64,000 nucleotides of DNA from Oceanimonas doudoroffii (GCF_002242685.1 NZ_NBIM01000002.1:204905-268904), one strand, 5' to 3'; counted from the first letter of the stretch, positions 26,412-35,701 are shown. The notes: generated by a model not told the origin, from the letters alone. A program made the numbers and translations.

Positions 26412-27623
26412 TTAACGGTCGTCGGAGCTGGACTCAATGCGGTGAATGCTCAGATCCGCGCCGTTATATTCCTGCTCGGCATCCAGCCGCAATCCCACCA
26501 GAACCTTGATCAGGCCGTAGATGACAAGGCCTCCCAGCAGGGCAATGGCGACCCCCAGCAGTGAGCCCAGCAACTGGGACATCAGGCTGACGCCGCCCAG
26601 GCCACCCAGCGCCTCGCTGCCGAAAATGCCCGCGGCAATGCCGCCCCAGAGGCCACACAGCCCATGCAGGGGCCAGACCCCCAGCACGTCGTCGATTTTC
26701 CAGCGGTTCTGGGCCTGAGTGAAGGCCCAGACAAAGAGTACCCCGGCGACGCCACCCACCAGCAATGAACCAAGGGGATGCATGACATCGGATCCGGCGC
26801 AAACCGCCACCAGCCCGGCCAAGGGGCCGTTATGGATAAATCCGGGGTCGTTGCGGCCGGCGATCAGGGCGCTGATGATGCCACCGACCATGGCCATCAG
26901 GCTGTTGACCGCCACCAGTCCGGAAATGCCATCCAGCGTTTGGGCCGACATAACATTAAAGCCGAACCAGCCGATGCAAAGAATCCAGGCGCCAAGGCCG
27001 AGAAAGGGAATATTGGAGGGCGGAAAGGCCACCAGCCGCCCGCCCTTGTAGCGCCCGTGGCGAATGCCCAGCAAAAGCACCGCCACCAGCGCCAGCCAGC
27101 CTCCGACGCCATGCACCACAACAGAGCCGGCAAAATCGTGAAAGGGTGCACCAAACCGGTCTTCCAGCCAGTCCTGAATGCCATGGTTACCGTTCCAGGC
27201 AATGCCTTCAAACAGCGGGTAGACCAGTCCCACCACCAGCGCCGAGGCGATCAGGAAGGGCCAGAAACGTCCGCGCTCGGCGATGCCGCCGGAGATGATG
27301 GCTGGAATGGCGGCGGCAAAGGTCATCAGGAAAAAGAATTTGACCAGCTCATAACCGTGGTTCTGGGACAGCACGGCGGCACTGTCATAAAAGGTGACGC
27401 CGTAGGCCAGCCAGTAGCCGACGAACAGATAGGCCAGGGCCGAAAAGCCAAAATCGCTCATGATTTTGGCCAGGGCATTGACCTGGTTCTTGCGCCTGAC
27501 GGTGCCCACCTCCAGAAAGGCAAACCCGGCATGCATGGCAAACACCAGTATGGCCCCCAGCAGGATGAACATTGTATTGGCACTTTGCGACAGCTCGCCG
27601 ATAGCGCTGCTGATTGATTCCAC
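26412..27623 (-). CDS. amt: ammonium transporter
   Basis: A 403-aa channel of the Amt/Mep/Rh family with 11 predicted helices. The family signature is FHDFAGSVVVHGVGG; the pore twin-histidines are in VHGVGG and PLHGLCGLWGG. It conducts ammonium across the inner membrane. GTG 27623 is preferred because GGAGG lies seven bases upstream and the protein then begins in the expected place (VESISSAIGELSQ). There is no glnK gene beside it, unlike many amtB loci, so it may not be under direct GlnK control. The upstream region contains a GGTGC-rich inverted repeat. Confidence 0.95.
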   Translation of the reverse strand: MESISSAIGELSQSANTMFILLGAILVFAMHAGFAFLEVGTVRRKNQVNALAKIMSDFGFSALAYLFVGYWLAYGVTFYDSAAVLSQNHGYELVKFFFLMTFAAAIPAIISGGIAERGRFWPFLIASALVVGLVYPLFEGIAWNGNHGIQDWLEDRFGAPFHDFAGSVVVHGVGGWLALVAVLLLGIRHGRYKGGRLVAFPPSNIPFLGLGAWILCIGWFGFNVMSAQTLDGISGLVAVNSLMAMVGGIISALIAGRNDPGFIHNGPLAGLVAVCAGSDVMHPLGSLLVGGVAGVLFVWAFTQAQNRWKIDDVLGVWPLHGLCGLWGGIAAGIFGSEALGGLGGVSLMSQLLGSLLGVAIALLGGLVIYGLIKVLVGLRLDAEQEYNGADLSIHRIESSSDDR

Positions 27624-27724
27624 GCGATTTCCTCCGTAACGGTGACCGGTGCCCCAGATAGGGTCGCCTGCACCGAAATGCAGCATGATTTACCTTAGCA
27701 CCCGCCACCTGATTATGACGTTGC

Positions 27725-27764
27725 CCGCTTTGGTGCGGCGTGAGACGGGGTTGCACCAAAGCGG
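27725..27764. promoter_or_regulatory. 12-bp inverted repeat in the amt/yceH intergenic region
   Basis: CCGCTTTGGTGC (27725-27736) and GCACCAAAGCGG (27753-27764) are perfect complements with a 16-bp gap. The TTGGTGC/GCACCAA halves resemble NtrC half-sites (GGTGCA), which would fit control of amt by nitrogen. I could not find a well-spaced sigma-54 promoter between the repeat and amt, so this is only a suggestion. The 371-bp gap (27624-27994) otherwise holds no gene. Confidence 0.45.
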
Positions 27765-27994
27765 ATCCTGTTAGTGCGAGTATCGAGGCAAAATTTGTGC
27801 CAATGGGGCTGCCACTGCCGGCTCACCGAAGTCGGCGGCGTGCTGGTAATCGCGGGGTTTCGGCGGCCATGCGCGCGGCCTGTGGCAGCACCGGCGCCAT
27901 GGAGAGGGCGCGAAGGAACGCAGTAAGCGACGGAAAATGCTGGTGTTTTGAGGGGTGTCCGGTAGTCTTTAGGCAGAACACAAGGAGCCTGGTT

Positions 27995-28615
27995 ATGGAA
28001 AAACTCTCTGCCCTCGAGCAACGCGTGATTGGCTGCCTGATTGAAAAGCAGGTGTCCACCCCCGATGTCTATCCGCTTACCCTCAATTCACTGGTTAACG
28101 CCTGCAACCAGAAAAGCAACCGGGATCCGGTGATGAGCCTCGCCGAGCGCGACGTGCAGTCGGTGCTCAACACGCTGGGGGCCCGTCGTCTGGTGAACAA
28201 CGTGGCCGGTTTTAACGCCCGTGCCGCCAAGTATCAGCATCGCTTCTGCAACACCGAGTTTGGCGAGCTGCAATTCAGCGCCGGTGAGCTGGCCATTGTC
28301 TGCGAGCTGCTGCTGCGTGGCCCGCAAACCCCGGGGGAGCTGCGCAGCCGCTGCGCCCGCCTGCATCCGTTTGGCGATGTCAGTGAGGTGGACGACTGCC
28401 TGCACAGCCTGATGGAAAAGGGCCCCTTTGTGGTCAAGCTGGAGCGACAGCCCGGCAAGCGGGAATCGCGCTATGCCCACCTCTTTGGCGATGCCCCGGT
28501 GACCGAGCCATCGGCCCCGGTGGCGCCGGCAGGGGACGCTCAGGCCCGTATTGCCGAGCTGGAGGCGGAAGTGGCCCGGCTCAAGGCCCGCATTCGCGAG
28601 CTGGAAGGGGAGTGA
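27995..28615 (+). CDS. yceH: YceH-family protein (DUF480)
   Basis: A 206-aa cytosolic protein of the UPF0502 family with two winged-helix-like domains. The characteristic start is LSALEQRVIGCLIEKQVSTPD then YPLTLNSLVNACNQKSNRDP, and GPQTPGELRSR begins the second domain. A short coiled coil (about 180-205) ends it. Function is unknown; the fold suggests nucleic-acid binding. AAGGAG eight bases before ATG 27995 fixes the start, and longer in-frame starts have no homology signal. It is divergent from amt. Confidence 0.9.
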   Translation: MEKLSALEQRVIGCLIEKQVSTPDVYPLTLNSLVNACNQKSNRDPVMSLAERDVQSVLNTLGARRLVNNVAGFNARAAKYQHRFCNTEFGELQFSAGELAIVCELLLRGPQTPGELRSRCARLHPFGDVSEVDDCLHSLMEKGPFVVKLERQPGKRESRYAHLFGDAPVTEPSAPVAPAGDAQARIAELEAEVARLKARIRELEGE

Positions 28616-28766
28616 TGCCGTTCGCCACTTTCAGCCGGTGCCATCGAAAGCACGGCACGGGCGCAGTGGCAGCGAACGGAACTCGCATTTAACGTCGGCA
28701 CTGGGTGCTCATCCTGGCATTTATCGGCCATAGTGGTAGGAGCGATAATGGCGGTGGGAGCCAGTG

Positions 28767-30113
28767 ATGAATTCCCTGACAGATGCAGACGACAAGCAGG
28801 AAGTGGCGCGCCGGCTCAGCCTGGACGCCTTCTGGATGCCCTTTACCGGCAACCGGGCCTTCAAGGCCGCGCCCCGGCTGCTGGCCGGGGCGGACGGTGC
28901 CTATTTTACCGATGTGGACGGCCGCCGGCTGTTCGACAGCCTCTCCGGGCTGTGGTGCACCGGCCTGGGGCACAAACACCCGAAAATCATTGAAGCCATT
29001 CATCGTCAGCTGCATACCCTGGATTATGCCCCCGGGTTTCAGACCGGCCATCCCCTGGCCTTTGCGCTGGCCGAACGATTGGCGGCGCTGGCGCCCGCCG
29101 ACCTTAACCGCGTGTTTTTTACCAACTCCGGCTCCGAGTGTGCCGACACCGCCCTGAAAATGGCCCGGGCCTACTGGCGTGCCCGCGGCAAGCCGGAAAA
29201 GACCCGGCTCATTGGTCGGGCCAGGGGGTATCACGGGGTGAACATGGGCGGCACCAGCCTGGGGGGAATCGGCGCCAATCGCAAGCACTACGGTCAGCTG
29301 GTGGACGCGGATCACCTGCCTCACACCTTGCTGGCGGAAAACGCCTTCAGCCGGGGCCAGCCCGAACAGGGCGCGGAGCTGGCCGAACATTTGCTACGGC
29401 TGATTGAGCTGCACGACGCCTCCAATATCGCGGCGGTGATCGTGGAGCCCATGTCCGGCTCGGCCGGTGTCATCGTGCCGCCGGTGGGCTATTTGCAGCG
29501 GTTGCGGGATATTTGCCATCGACACGATATTCTGCTGATTTTCGACGAGGTGATCACCGGCCTGGGCCGCATGGGCGAACTGTTCGGCGCCGATTTTTTC
29601 GGTGTGGTACCCGACATCATGAATCTGGCCAAGCAGCTCACCAACGGGGTGGTGCCCATGGGGGCGGTCATCGCCAGGGAGCATATTTATCAGGCCTTTA
29701 TGGCGCAGCCGGGGCCGGACTACATGGTGGAGTTCCCCCATGGCTATACCTATTCCGGCCATCCCCTGGCCTGCGCCGCCGCCATGGCGTCGCTTGATAT
29801 TCTCGTTGAAGAGGAAATGCCGGGCAGGGTGCGGGCGCTGATGCCGGTGTTCGCGGAGCAGATCCATCGGCTCAGAGGACTGCCCCATGTAGTGGACATT
29901 CGCAACTGCGGCCTGGCCGGAGCGGTGCAGCTGGCGTCATACCCGGGCGAGCCGGCGCGCCGGCCCATGGAGCTGGCCATTGCACTGTGGCAGGCGGGCT
30001 ATTACGTGCGCTTTGGCGGAGACACCCTGCAGTTTGGCCCGCCCTTTATCTCCACTCCAAGCGAGGTTGAGCAGTTGTTTGGCGGCGTGGCGCGTGTGCT
30101 CGCCAACGCTTGA
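28767..30113 (+). CDS. class III aminotransferase, omega-amino acid:pyruvate type
   Basis: A 448-aa PLP-dependent enzyme. Its N-terminal stretch LDAFWMPFTGNRAFKAAPR, the FFTNSGSECADTALKMAR motif, the PLP-binding Asp in LLIFDEVITGLGRMG and the Schiff-base Lys in NLAKQLTNGVVPMGAV match beta-alanine/omega-amino acid:pyruvate transaminases. It likely moves amino groups from omega-amino acids to pyruvate, giving alanine and a semialdehyde. No semialdehyde dehydrogenase is adjacent, so the physiological substrate is open. ATG 28767 (GGGAG upstream) is preferred; the GTG directly before it is possible. Confidence 0.92.
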   Translation: MNSLTDADDKQEVARRLSLDAFWMPFTGNRAFKAAPRLLAGADGAYFTDVDGRRLFDSLSGLWCTGLGHKHPKIIEAIHRQLHTLDYAPGFQTGHPLAFALAERLAALAPADLNRVFFTNSGSECADTALKMARAYWRARGKPEKTRLIGRARGYHGVNMGGTSLGGIGANRKHYGQLVDADHLPHTLLAENAFSRGQPEQGAELAEHLLRLIELHDASNIAAVIVEPMSGSAGVIVPPVGYLQRLRDICHRHDILLIFDEVITGLGRMGELFGADFFGVVPDIMNLAKQLTNGVVPMGAVIAREHIYQAFMAQPGPDYMVEFPHGYTYSGHPLACAAAMASLDILVEEEMPGRVRALMPVFAEQIHRLRGLPHVVDIRNCGLAGAVQLASYPGEPARRPMELAIALWQAGYYVRFGGDTLQFGPPFISTPSEVEQLFGGVARVLANA

Positions 30114-30188
30114 GCCTAGTGCCGTTCATGGATGTGAACGAGTGTGGTCGGTGCCCCTTTTATTGCCGGGCGCAAGCTGTCACAATAT

Positions 30189-30358
30189 GCGCCTCTTGAG
30201 GGAGTAATCGTTCGGCAACCGCCGAAACGGCTGTCAACAATCTCTGAGCCAAAGGCTTATGGCAGTCGTGTCCTGACGGATTGATGAGACTCGAGACGCA
30301 ACCATCCACCGGGCGGGAGATGGTGCGTCTTGGTTGTCGTGTCCCGCCCCAAGAGCGC
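30189..30358 (+). promoter_or_regulatory. yybP-ykoY manganese riboswitch
   Basis: The closing stem is GCGCCTCTTG (30189-30198) against CAAGAGCGC (30350-30358). Just inside the 5' arm is AGGGAGTAATCG, matching the conserved GGGGAGUA box. GTCAACA at 30233-30239 and GAGACGCA at 30294-30301 are further conserved pieces as I recall the family. The next gene encodes a Ca2+/Na+ antiporter, a classic partner of this riboswitch. A CCCC/GGGGG hairpin (30395-30410) covers the ribosome site, and ATGAAC (30361-30366) can pair with GTTCAT (30400-30405), so Mn2+ probably controls translation start. Confidence 0.85.
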
Positions 30359-30419
30359 TTATGAACATGTCTTGCCTGTCATTTCTTCTGTCTGCCCCTG
30401 TTCATGGGGGTAAATCACC

Positions 30420-31397
30420 ATGCTGATGTCTGTTGCTGCCATTTTGCTGGGCCTTGCGGTGCTGGTGTGGAGTGCCGATCGTTTCGTGGATGGCGCCTCT
30501 GCCACCGCCCGTCATGCGGGCATGCCCCCCTTGCTGATCGGCATGGTGATCGTGGGCTTTGGAACCTCGGCGCCGGAAATTGTGGTGTCTATTATCTCGG
30601 CGCTGGAAGGCAACCCCGGCCTGGCGCTGGGTAATGCCTATGGCTCCAACATCGCCAATATCGGGTTGATCCTGGGGATAACGGCGCTGATAAGCCCCAT
30701 TGCCGTGCATTCCCAGGTGCTGCGCAAGGAACTGCCCATACTGCTGCTGATCACCCTGCTGTCCCTCAGCCTGTTGTGGAACGGCTGGCTGGCGCGGACC
30801 GATGCCATCATGCTGCTGGTGGTGTTTGTGCTGCTGATGGCCTGGAGCATTCGTCAGGGCCTGCGGGACGGTAATGACAGCATGGCCGCCGAGCAGGAAA
30901 GGGAGCTGGACGACAACCTGATGAGCCTGAAAAAGGCGCTGTTCTGGCTGCTGGCCGGCCTGGTGCTGCTGATCATCAGCTCGCGCATTCTGGTGTGGGG
31001 CGCAGTGAACGTGGCCCAGGCCTTTGGCGTGAGTGACTTGATTATTGGCCTGACCATTGTGGCCATCGGCACCTCGCTGCCGGAGCTGGCATCGTCCATT
31101 GCCGCCATTCGCAAAAACGAGCATGACCTGGCCCTGGGCAACGTGATTGGCTCCAACCTTTTCAACACCCTGGCGGTGGTGGGTCTGGCCGGCATTATTC
31201 ACCCGCTGGAGGTGATGCCGGAGGTGCTCAGTCGCGACTTTATGGTGATGATAGTGCTGACCCTGTCGCTGTTTGTGCTGGGCTTTGGCTTCAAGGGTCG
31301 GCAGGGGCGTATCAACCGTTTTGAAGGCGCCTTTTTGCTGACGGTGTATGTGGCTTACACCGGCTGGCTGGCCGGCAATGTGATTGCCGCCGCTTAG
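30420..31397 (+). CDS. yrbG: calcium/sodium antiporter (YrbG/CaCA family)
   Basis: A 325-aa inner-membrane exchanger with about 10 helices and two inverted alpha-repeats. The first has GTSAPEIVVSIISALEG with GNAYGSNIANI; the second has GTSLPELASSIAAI with GNVIGSNLFN. These motifs carry the acidic ion-binding residues. Family members export Ca2+ in exchange for Na+; control by a Mn2+ riboswitch suggests that this one may also help export manganese. It has a GGGGGT ribosome site that lies in a hairpin, and it is followed by a terminator. Confidence 0.93.
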   Translation: MLMSVAAILLGLAVLVWSADRFVDGASATARHAGMPPLLIGMVIVGFGTSAPEIVVSIISALEGNPGLALGNAYGSNIANIGLILGITALISPIAVHSQVLRKELPILLLITLLSLSLLWNGWLARTDAIMLLVVFVLLMAWSIRQGLRDGNDSMAAEQERELDDNLMSLKKALFWLLAGLVLLIISSRILVWGAVNVAQAFGVSDLIIGLTIVAIGTSLPELASSIAAIRKNEHDLALGNVIGSNLFNTLAVVGLAGIIHPLEVMPEVLSRDFMVMIVLTLSLFVLGFGFKGRQGRINRFEGAFLLTVYVAYTGWLAGNVIAAA

Positions 31398-31453
31398 ATT
31401 ACTCCAGGCGATGGAAAGGCAGGCGGGGTGAGGCACGCGACTCGCCTGCATTG

Positions 31454-31479
31454 GCGCCCGTAAGGGCGCTTTCTTCTTT
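31454..31479 (+). terminator. rho-independent terminator of yrbG
   Basis: GCGCCC-GTAA-GGGCGC followed by TTTCTTCTTT, about 57 bp after the stop. Confidence 0.85.
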
Positions 31480-31582
31480 GTGGGCCTTACACGAGGCTGC
31501 TTCGCCCCTCTACCTCATTCGCTTCAAACGCGACCGAGTCTATACTCACCCGCATAACCCCAATCTGGCGCGGGAGAACATC

Positions 31583-32899
31583 ATGACCGGGCTTAAGACG
31601 CCGTGGGCCACCGCCGGCCTGCTTTTCATTCTGCTGGCACAGCCGGCGTCGGCAACACGGCTTTCCGTTGACGACAGCAATCCCAACACTCGGGGCTGGA
31701 TGCAGGGCTTTCCACCGCCACCGGAAAAACGCCTGCGTGCCGCCGATGGTTCCTTTTTTGAATTTCCCGCCCTGCGTTACAGCGTGGCGCACATGCGTGA
31801 ATTTATGCCCACGGTGGAAGTGTCTCGCGGCCTGGGAGCGCCCGTGCCGCTGAACTATCGCCTGGATCCGCTTATCGACAAGCTGCGCTTTCTGCCCTGG
31901 GGAAGCGAGCAGCCCATCACCTTTGCCGACGCCCTGACGCGCAATTACACCGATGGCCTGATCATTCTGCACCGGGGGGACGTGGTGTATGAACGCTATT
32001 TCGGGGCGTTGAAGGAAGACGGTCAGCACGCCGTGATGTCGGTGACCAAGTCGGTGACCGGCCTGCTGGCCGCGGTGCTGGTGGCCGAAGGCAGGCTGGA
32101 TGCAACCAGAAAGGTAGCCGACTATGTGCCGGAGCTGGCGAGCTCTGCCTTTGGCGACGCCAGCGTGCGCCAGCTGATGGACATGACCACGGGACTGCAA
32201 TACAGCGAAAACTATGCCGATCCGAATGCCGAGGTGTGGCAATTCTCCACCGCCGGCAGCCCCTGGCCCAAGCCACAGGGTTACTCCGGGCCGGTGGGCT
32301 ACCTTGACTACCTGGCCGGGGTGCAGAAGCTGGGGGAGCACGGCCAGGCCTTTGGCTACAAGACCGTAAACAGCGATGCCCTGGGCTGGGTGATTTCCCG
32401 CGTGACCGACACCTCGGTGGCCGAGTTGCTGTCGGAAAAAATCTGGCGGCGCATCGGCATGGAGCAGAGCGCCTATTACCAGGTGGACGAGCTGGGCATT
32501 CCCTTTGCCGGCGGCGGGCTGAATACCGGCCTGCGTGACATGGCCCGTCTGGGCGAGCTGGTGCGAAACCAGGGCCGCTGGCAGGGCGAGCCGTTGCTGC
32601 CGGCGGCGGCCATCGACGACATTCTGCGTGGCGGCAGCCAGGAGGCCTTTGCCCGGGCGGGTTTTGACAAGCTAAGAGGCTGGTCTTATCGCAATATGTG
32701 GTGGGTAACCCACAACCCCAACGGCGCCTTTGCCGCCCGTGGCGTGCATGGCCAGACCATCTACATTGACCCGGCCGCCGAGATGGTGCTGGTGCGCTTT
32801 GCTTCCCACCCGGTGGCGGCCAACGGCGCCAATGATCCGCTTTCGCTGCCGGCCTGGCAGGCGGTGGCCGATCACCTGATTTCGCTTGAGAAACCCTGA
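31583..32899 (+). CDS. secreted serine hydrolase, beta-lactamase/class C family
   Basis: A 438-aa protein with a signal peptide (residues 1-24, LLAQPASA). The penicillin-binding/class C fold shows the nucleophile motif SVTK (in MSVTKSVTGLLAA), a second-motif Tyr in FGYKTVNSDALGW and the VHGQTIYIDP region near the end. Such proteins hydrolyse esters, amides or peptidoglycan-type substrates in the periplasm; there is no sign that this one is a true beta-lactamase, so the substrate is unknown. ATG 31583 is preceded by GGGAG and starts the signal peptide. The SDR gene follows after 12 bp, so they form an operon. Confidence 0.85.
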   Translation: MTGLKTPWATAGLLFILLAQPASATRLSVDDSNPNTRGWMQGFPPPPEKRLRAADGSFFEFPALRYSVAHMREFMPTVEVSRGLGAPVPLNYRLDPLIDKLRFLPWGSEQPITFADALTRNYTDGLIILHRGDVVYERYFGALKEDGQHAVMSVTKSVTGLLAAVLVAEGRLDATRKVADYVPELASSAFGDASVRQLMDMTTGLQYSENYADPNAEVWQFSTAGSPWPKPQGYSGPVGYLDYLAGVQKLGEHGQAFGYKTVNSDALGWVISRVTDTSVAELLSEKIWRRIGMEQSAYYQVDELGIPFAGGGLNTGLRDMARLGELVRNQGRWQGEPLLPAAAIDDILRGGSQEAFARAGFDKLRGWSYRNMWWVTHNPNGAFAARGVHGQTIYIDPAAEMVLVRFASHPVAANGANDPLSLPAWQAVADHLISLEKP

Positions 32900-32911
32900 C
32901 AGGAGCTCGCG

Positions 32912-33688
32912 ATGAAACCCGCTGAACTTTTCGATCTTTCCGGCAAGGTGGCCATTATCACCGGCGGCGCCAACGGCATCGGCAGGGGGTGCTGCACCAT
33001 GCTGGCGGCCCATGGCGCCAGTGTGGTGGTGGCGGATCTGAAACTGGATGATGCCGAGGCCACCGCCGAGGAAATTCGCCATGACGGCGGCAAGGCCGTG
33101 GCCATGGCCTGCAACGTTACCCAGGACGACGATCTGACCGGGCTGGTTAACCAGACCCTGGCGGAATTTGGCCAAATCAACATTCTGGTGAACAACGTAG
33201 GCGGAGGCGGTGCCGGCCGCGAAAGCCCGGCCACGCTGACCGTTGAAGCGTTTGCCCGCACCTTTGATCTGAACGTGTTCAGCACCTGGCGACTGGCCCA
33301 GTTGTGCGCCCCGCACATGGCCAAGGCCGGCTACGGCTCCATCATCAATATGTCGTCGATGAGCTCCATCAACAGAAGCCCGGCCATCAGTGCCTATGCG
33401 TCATCCAAGGCCGCCATCAATCACATGACCGCCAACCTGGCGTTCGACTACGGCCCCGCCGGTATACGTGTGAACGCCGTGGCCCCGGGGGCCATTCGCA
33501 CCGACGCCCTGGCCTCGGTGCTCACTCCTGAAATCGAGGCCGGCATGCTGGCCCACACTCCGCTCAAGCGCCTGGGCGAGGCGGATGACATTGCCGGCGC
33601 CGTGCTCTATTTCGCCGCTCCCGTGTCTTGCTGGGTGAGCGGCCAGACCCTGTTCGTCAACGGCGGGGGTGTGCAAACGTTGGACTGA
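32912..33688 (+). CDS. short-chain dehydrogenase, 7-alpha-hydroxysteroid dehydrogenase-like
   Basis: A 258-aa SDR with the NAD(P) motif ITGGANGIG, NNVGG, the catalytic Ser in NMSSMSS and the YASSK active site. Its C-terminal text PGAIRTDALASVLTPEIEA and NGGGVQTLD closely resembles E. coli HdhA, which oxidises the 7-alpha hydroxyl of bile acids. In a marine bacterium the real substrate is probably a different alcohol. It follows the serine hydrolase by 12 bp with AGGAG before the ATG, so the two products may act on related molecules (for example ester hydrolysis, then oxidation). An imperfect GGCCGG/CCGGCC hairpin near 33729-33758 may end the transcript. Confidence 0.85.
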   Translation: MKPAELFDLSGKVAIITGGANGIGRGCCTMLAAHGASVVVADLKLDDAEATAEEIRHDGGKAVAMACNVTQDDDLTGLVNQTLAEFGQINILVNNVGGGGAGRESPATLTVEAFARTFDLNVFSTWRLAQLCAPHMAKAGYGSIINMSSMSSINRSPAISAYASSKAAINHMTANLAFDYGPAGIRVNAVAPGAIRTDALASVLTPEIEAGMLAHTPLKRLGEADDIAGAVLYFAAPVSCWVSGQTLFVNGGGVQTLD

Positions 33689-33841
33689 GTCTCATTGTTG
33701 ATCCTTGCTACCAAGGTGTAATGGCACTGGCCGGTCGCCTCTGATATGGTCGCCGGCCTTATATTGTGACAAACACATATATTGCCCATTTAACCATCAG
33801 TGTTGTTATTTTTTGGCTTTTAAAGGGATTAACCGACGATC

Positions 33842-34927
33842 ATGTGGAACATCATCAAAATCGCCAGTGCATTTATTGGCATTATCGTGGGGGCGGGGTT
33901 TGCCTCTGGTCAGGAAGTGCTGCAGTACTTCACCAGCTTTGGTTATTTGGGCACGGCGGCGGCAGTGGTGGCTACGGCGCTGTTTGCCTATCTGGGCATG
34001 ATGCTCACCTGGCTGGGCAGCCGCACGCAAACCCGCTCCCATAAAACCGTGGTGTATCAGATAAGCGGCCGCTACCTGGGCGTGATCGTGGATGGCGTGA
34101 TCATCTTTACCCTGTTTGGCGTGGGTGTGGTGATGATCGCCGGCGCCGGCTCCACCCTGCACCAGCAGTTTGGCCTGCCTTCCATGGTGGGCAGCGTGCT
34201 GATGACCTTGATGATGGGCGCAACCCTGATGCTGAACGTGCGTCGGGTGGTGGCACTGATTGGCAGCATTACCCCATTTCTGGTGCTGGCGCTGATCCTT
34301 ATCTGTATTTTCAGCCTGCTGACCATGGATCGCAGTTTTGCCGAGCTGGCGCCCATTGCCGAGAGCGTGGAGTCCACCCTGCCGCACTGGCTGGTGTCGG
34401 CGGTGAACTATGTGTCGTTCAATATTGCCGTGGGCGCGGCCATGTCGCTGGTGATGGGTGGGGCCGAGCCCAATGCCCGCATTGCCCGCTGGGGTGGCCT
34501 GCTGGGCGGCCTTGGGGTGGGGGTAATGATCATGATCAGCCACCTGGCCATGTTCTCGCAAATCGATCAGGTGGCCGGCTATGCCCTGCCGTTGCTCAAG
34601 ATCATTGACGGCATTTCCCCCTGGCTGGCCAAGGCCATGGCCTTTGTGCTGTTTGGCATGATCTTCAGCACCGGTGCCAGCATGTTCTATGCCTTTGTTG
34701 CCCGCTTTGTGGAAATGCGCACCCCGGCAGCCAACCGCTTCAGCATCATCACCCTGGTAGTGGGCTTTGTGGCCAGCTTCGCCGGCTTTACCCAGCTGGT
34801 GGCCTTTTTCTATCCGCTGATCGGTTATCTGGGCCTGTTCCTGGTGGGAGCGCTGATCTATGCCCCCCTGCGACTGAAGCGCGCCCGTGTGGCGAGCAAC
34901 CTGCAGCCTTTGACCGGCAACGAGTAA
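33842..34927 (+). CDS. YkvI-family membrane protein (APC-superfamily transporter)
   Basis: A 361-aa integral membrane protein with about 10 helices and a LeuT-like start, IASAFIGIIVGAGFASGQEVLQYF, whose glycine-rich unwound helix is typical of the APC superfamily. This pattern belongs to the poorly studied YkvI/YnfA-type group of putative amino-acid or solute transporters. No binding residues allow the substrate to be named. The 153-bp upstream gap shows no clear promoter. A hairpin lies 10 bp after the stop. Confidence 0.85.
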   Translation: MWNIIKIASAFIGIIVGAGFASGQEVLQYFTSFGYLGTAAAVVATALFAYLGMMLTWLGSRTQTRSHKTVVYQISGRYLGVIVDGVIIFTLFGVGVVMIAGAGSTLHQQFGLPSMVGSVLMTLMMGATLMLNVRRVVALIGSITPFLVLALILICIFSLLTMDRSFAELAPIAESVESTLPHWLVSAVNYVSFNIAVGAAMSLVMGGAEPNARIARWGGLLGGLGVGVMIMISHLAMFSQIDQVAGYALPLLKIIDGISPWLAKAMAFVLFGMIFSTGASMFYAFVARFVEMRTPAANRFSIITLVVGFVASFAGFTQLVAFFYPLIGYLGLFLVGALIYAPLRLKRARVASNLQPLTGNE

Positions 34928-34937
34928 CCTAAACCTG

Positions 34938-34965
34938 GCCGCCTGCCAAATGGAGCGCAGGCGGC
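34938..34965 (+). terminator. hairpin after the YkvI-like gene
   Basis: GCCGCCTGC (34938-34946) pairs with GCAGGCGGC (34957-34965). The T-run is poor, so the terminator is likely but not certain. Confidence 0.6.
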
Positions 34966-35081
34966 TTGTGCCCACCCGTTTTACGTTTCCTCCCGTATGC
35001 TCCCGCTTTTAAACCTTTTCTTTCTTCAGTACCTTATGGCCAACAGTATGGAAAATCGGTTAACGCCATAAGGAGAAAAGC

Positions 35082-35573
35082 ATGACCATCACTCACCAGG
35101 ATCTGCGCCATTTGCGCCGTTGTGTGGAGCTGGCCGAAGAAGCCCTGAACGAGGGCGACATGGCCTTTGGCTCCGTGCTGGTATCGGCCGACGGCGCCGT
35201 GCTGGCGGAAGACCGCAACCGTATTCACACCTGCGAGCCCACCTGGCACCCGGAAATTGCCCTGGCCCGCTGGGCCGCCGAAAACCTGGATGAAACCGAG
35301 CGCGCCCGCGCCACCCTCTATACCTCGGGCGAGCACTGCCCCATGTGCTCCGCCGCCCACGCCTGGGCGGGTCTTGGGCGAATTGTGTTTGCCAGCTCCT
35401 CTGGCCAATTTTCCGTCTGGTGCGAGCAATGGGGCCTGCCCGGCTCACCGGTAACAGCCCTCACCATCAACGAAGTGGCCCCCGATATTCCCGTGGCCGG
35501 CCCGGTGCCGGAGCTGGCCGAAGAAATCCGCGAGCTGCACCGGCGGTATTTTGGCATTGAGAGCCAGGACTAA
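35082..35573 (+). CDS. nucleoside/guanine deaminase-like zinc enzyme
   Basis: A 163-aa protein of the cytidine deaminase-like fold. The zinc site is HPE (in WHPEIALARWA; Glu is the proton shuttle) and CPMC (in SGEHCPMCSAAHAW). The length, and a C-terminal helix ending IRELHRRYF, resemble GuaD-type guanine deaminases and other purine or nucleoside deaminases rather than the tRNA enzyme TadA. The substrate is not certain. An adenine deaminase gene lies convergently next to it, suggesting a small purine-salvage pair. Confidence 0.82.
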   Translation: MTITHQDLRHLRRCVELAEEALNEGDMAFGSVLVSADGAVLAEDRNRIHTCEPTWHPEIALARWAAENLDETERARATLYTSGEHCPMCSAAHAWAGLGRIVFASSSGQFSVWCEQWGLPGSPVTALTINEVAPDIPVAGPVPELAEEIRELHRRYFGIESQD

Positions 35574-35701
35574 ACCAACGGCCGTTTGGGCTACCTCACG
35601 TTGCCCCCGTAAACTAAAGCCAACAGAGTTTATGGCAGTAGTGGACTGAGTTGCCACATAAGCCTTGAAGCCGGGGCTGGTCCCACCATCCTGAGGAGAG
35701 G

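Noticed and set aside
33729..33758. Strong terminator after the SDR gene
   Set aside because: The GGCCGG/CCGGCC stem has a mismatch and two wobble pairs, and the T-run is weak, so it is only mentioned in the SDR entry.
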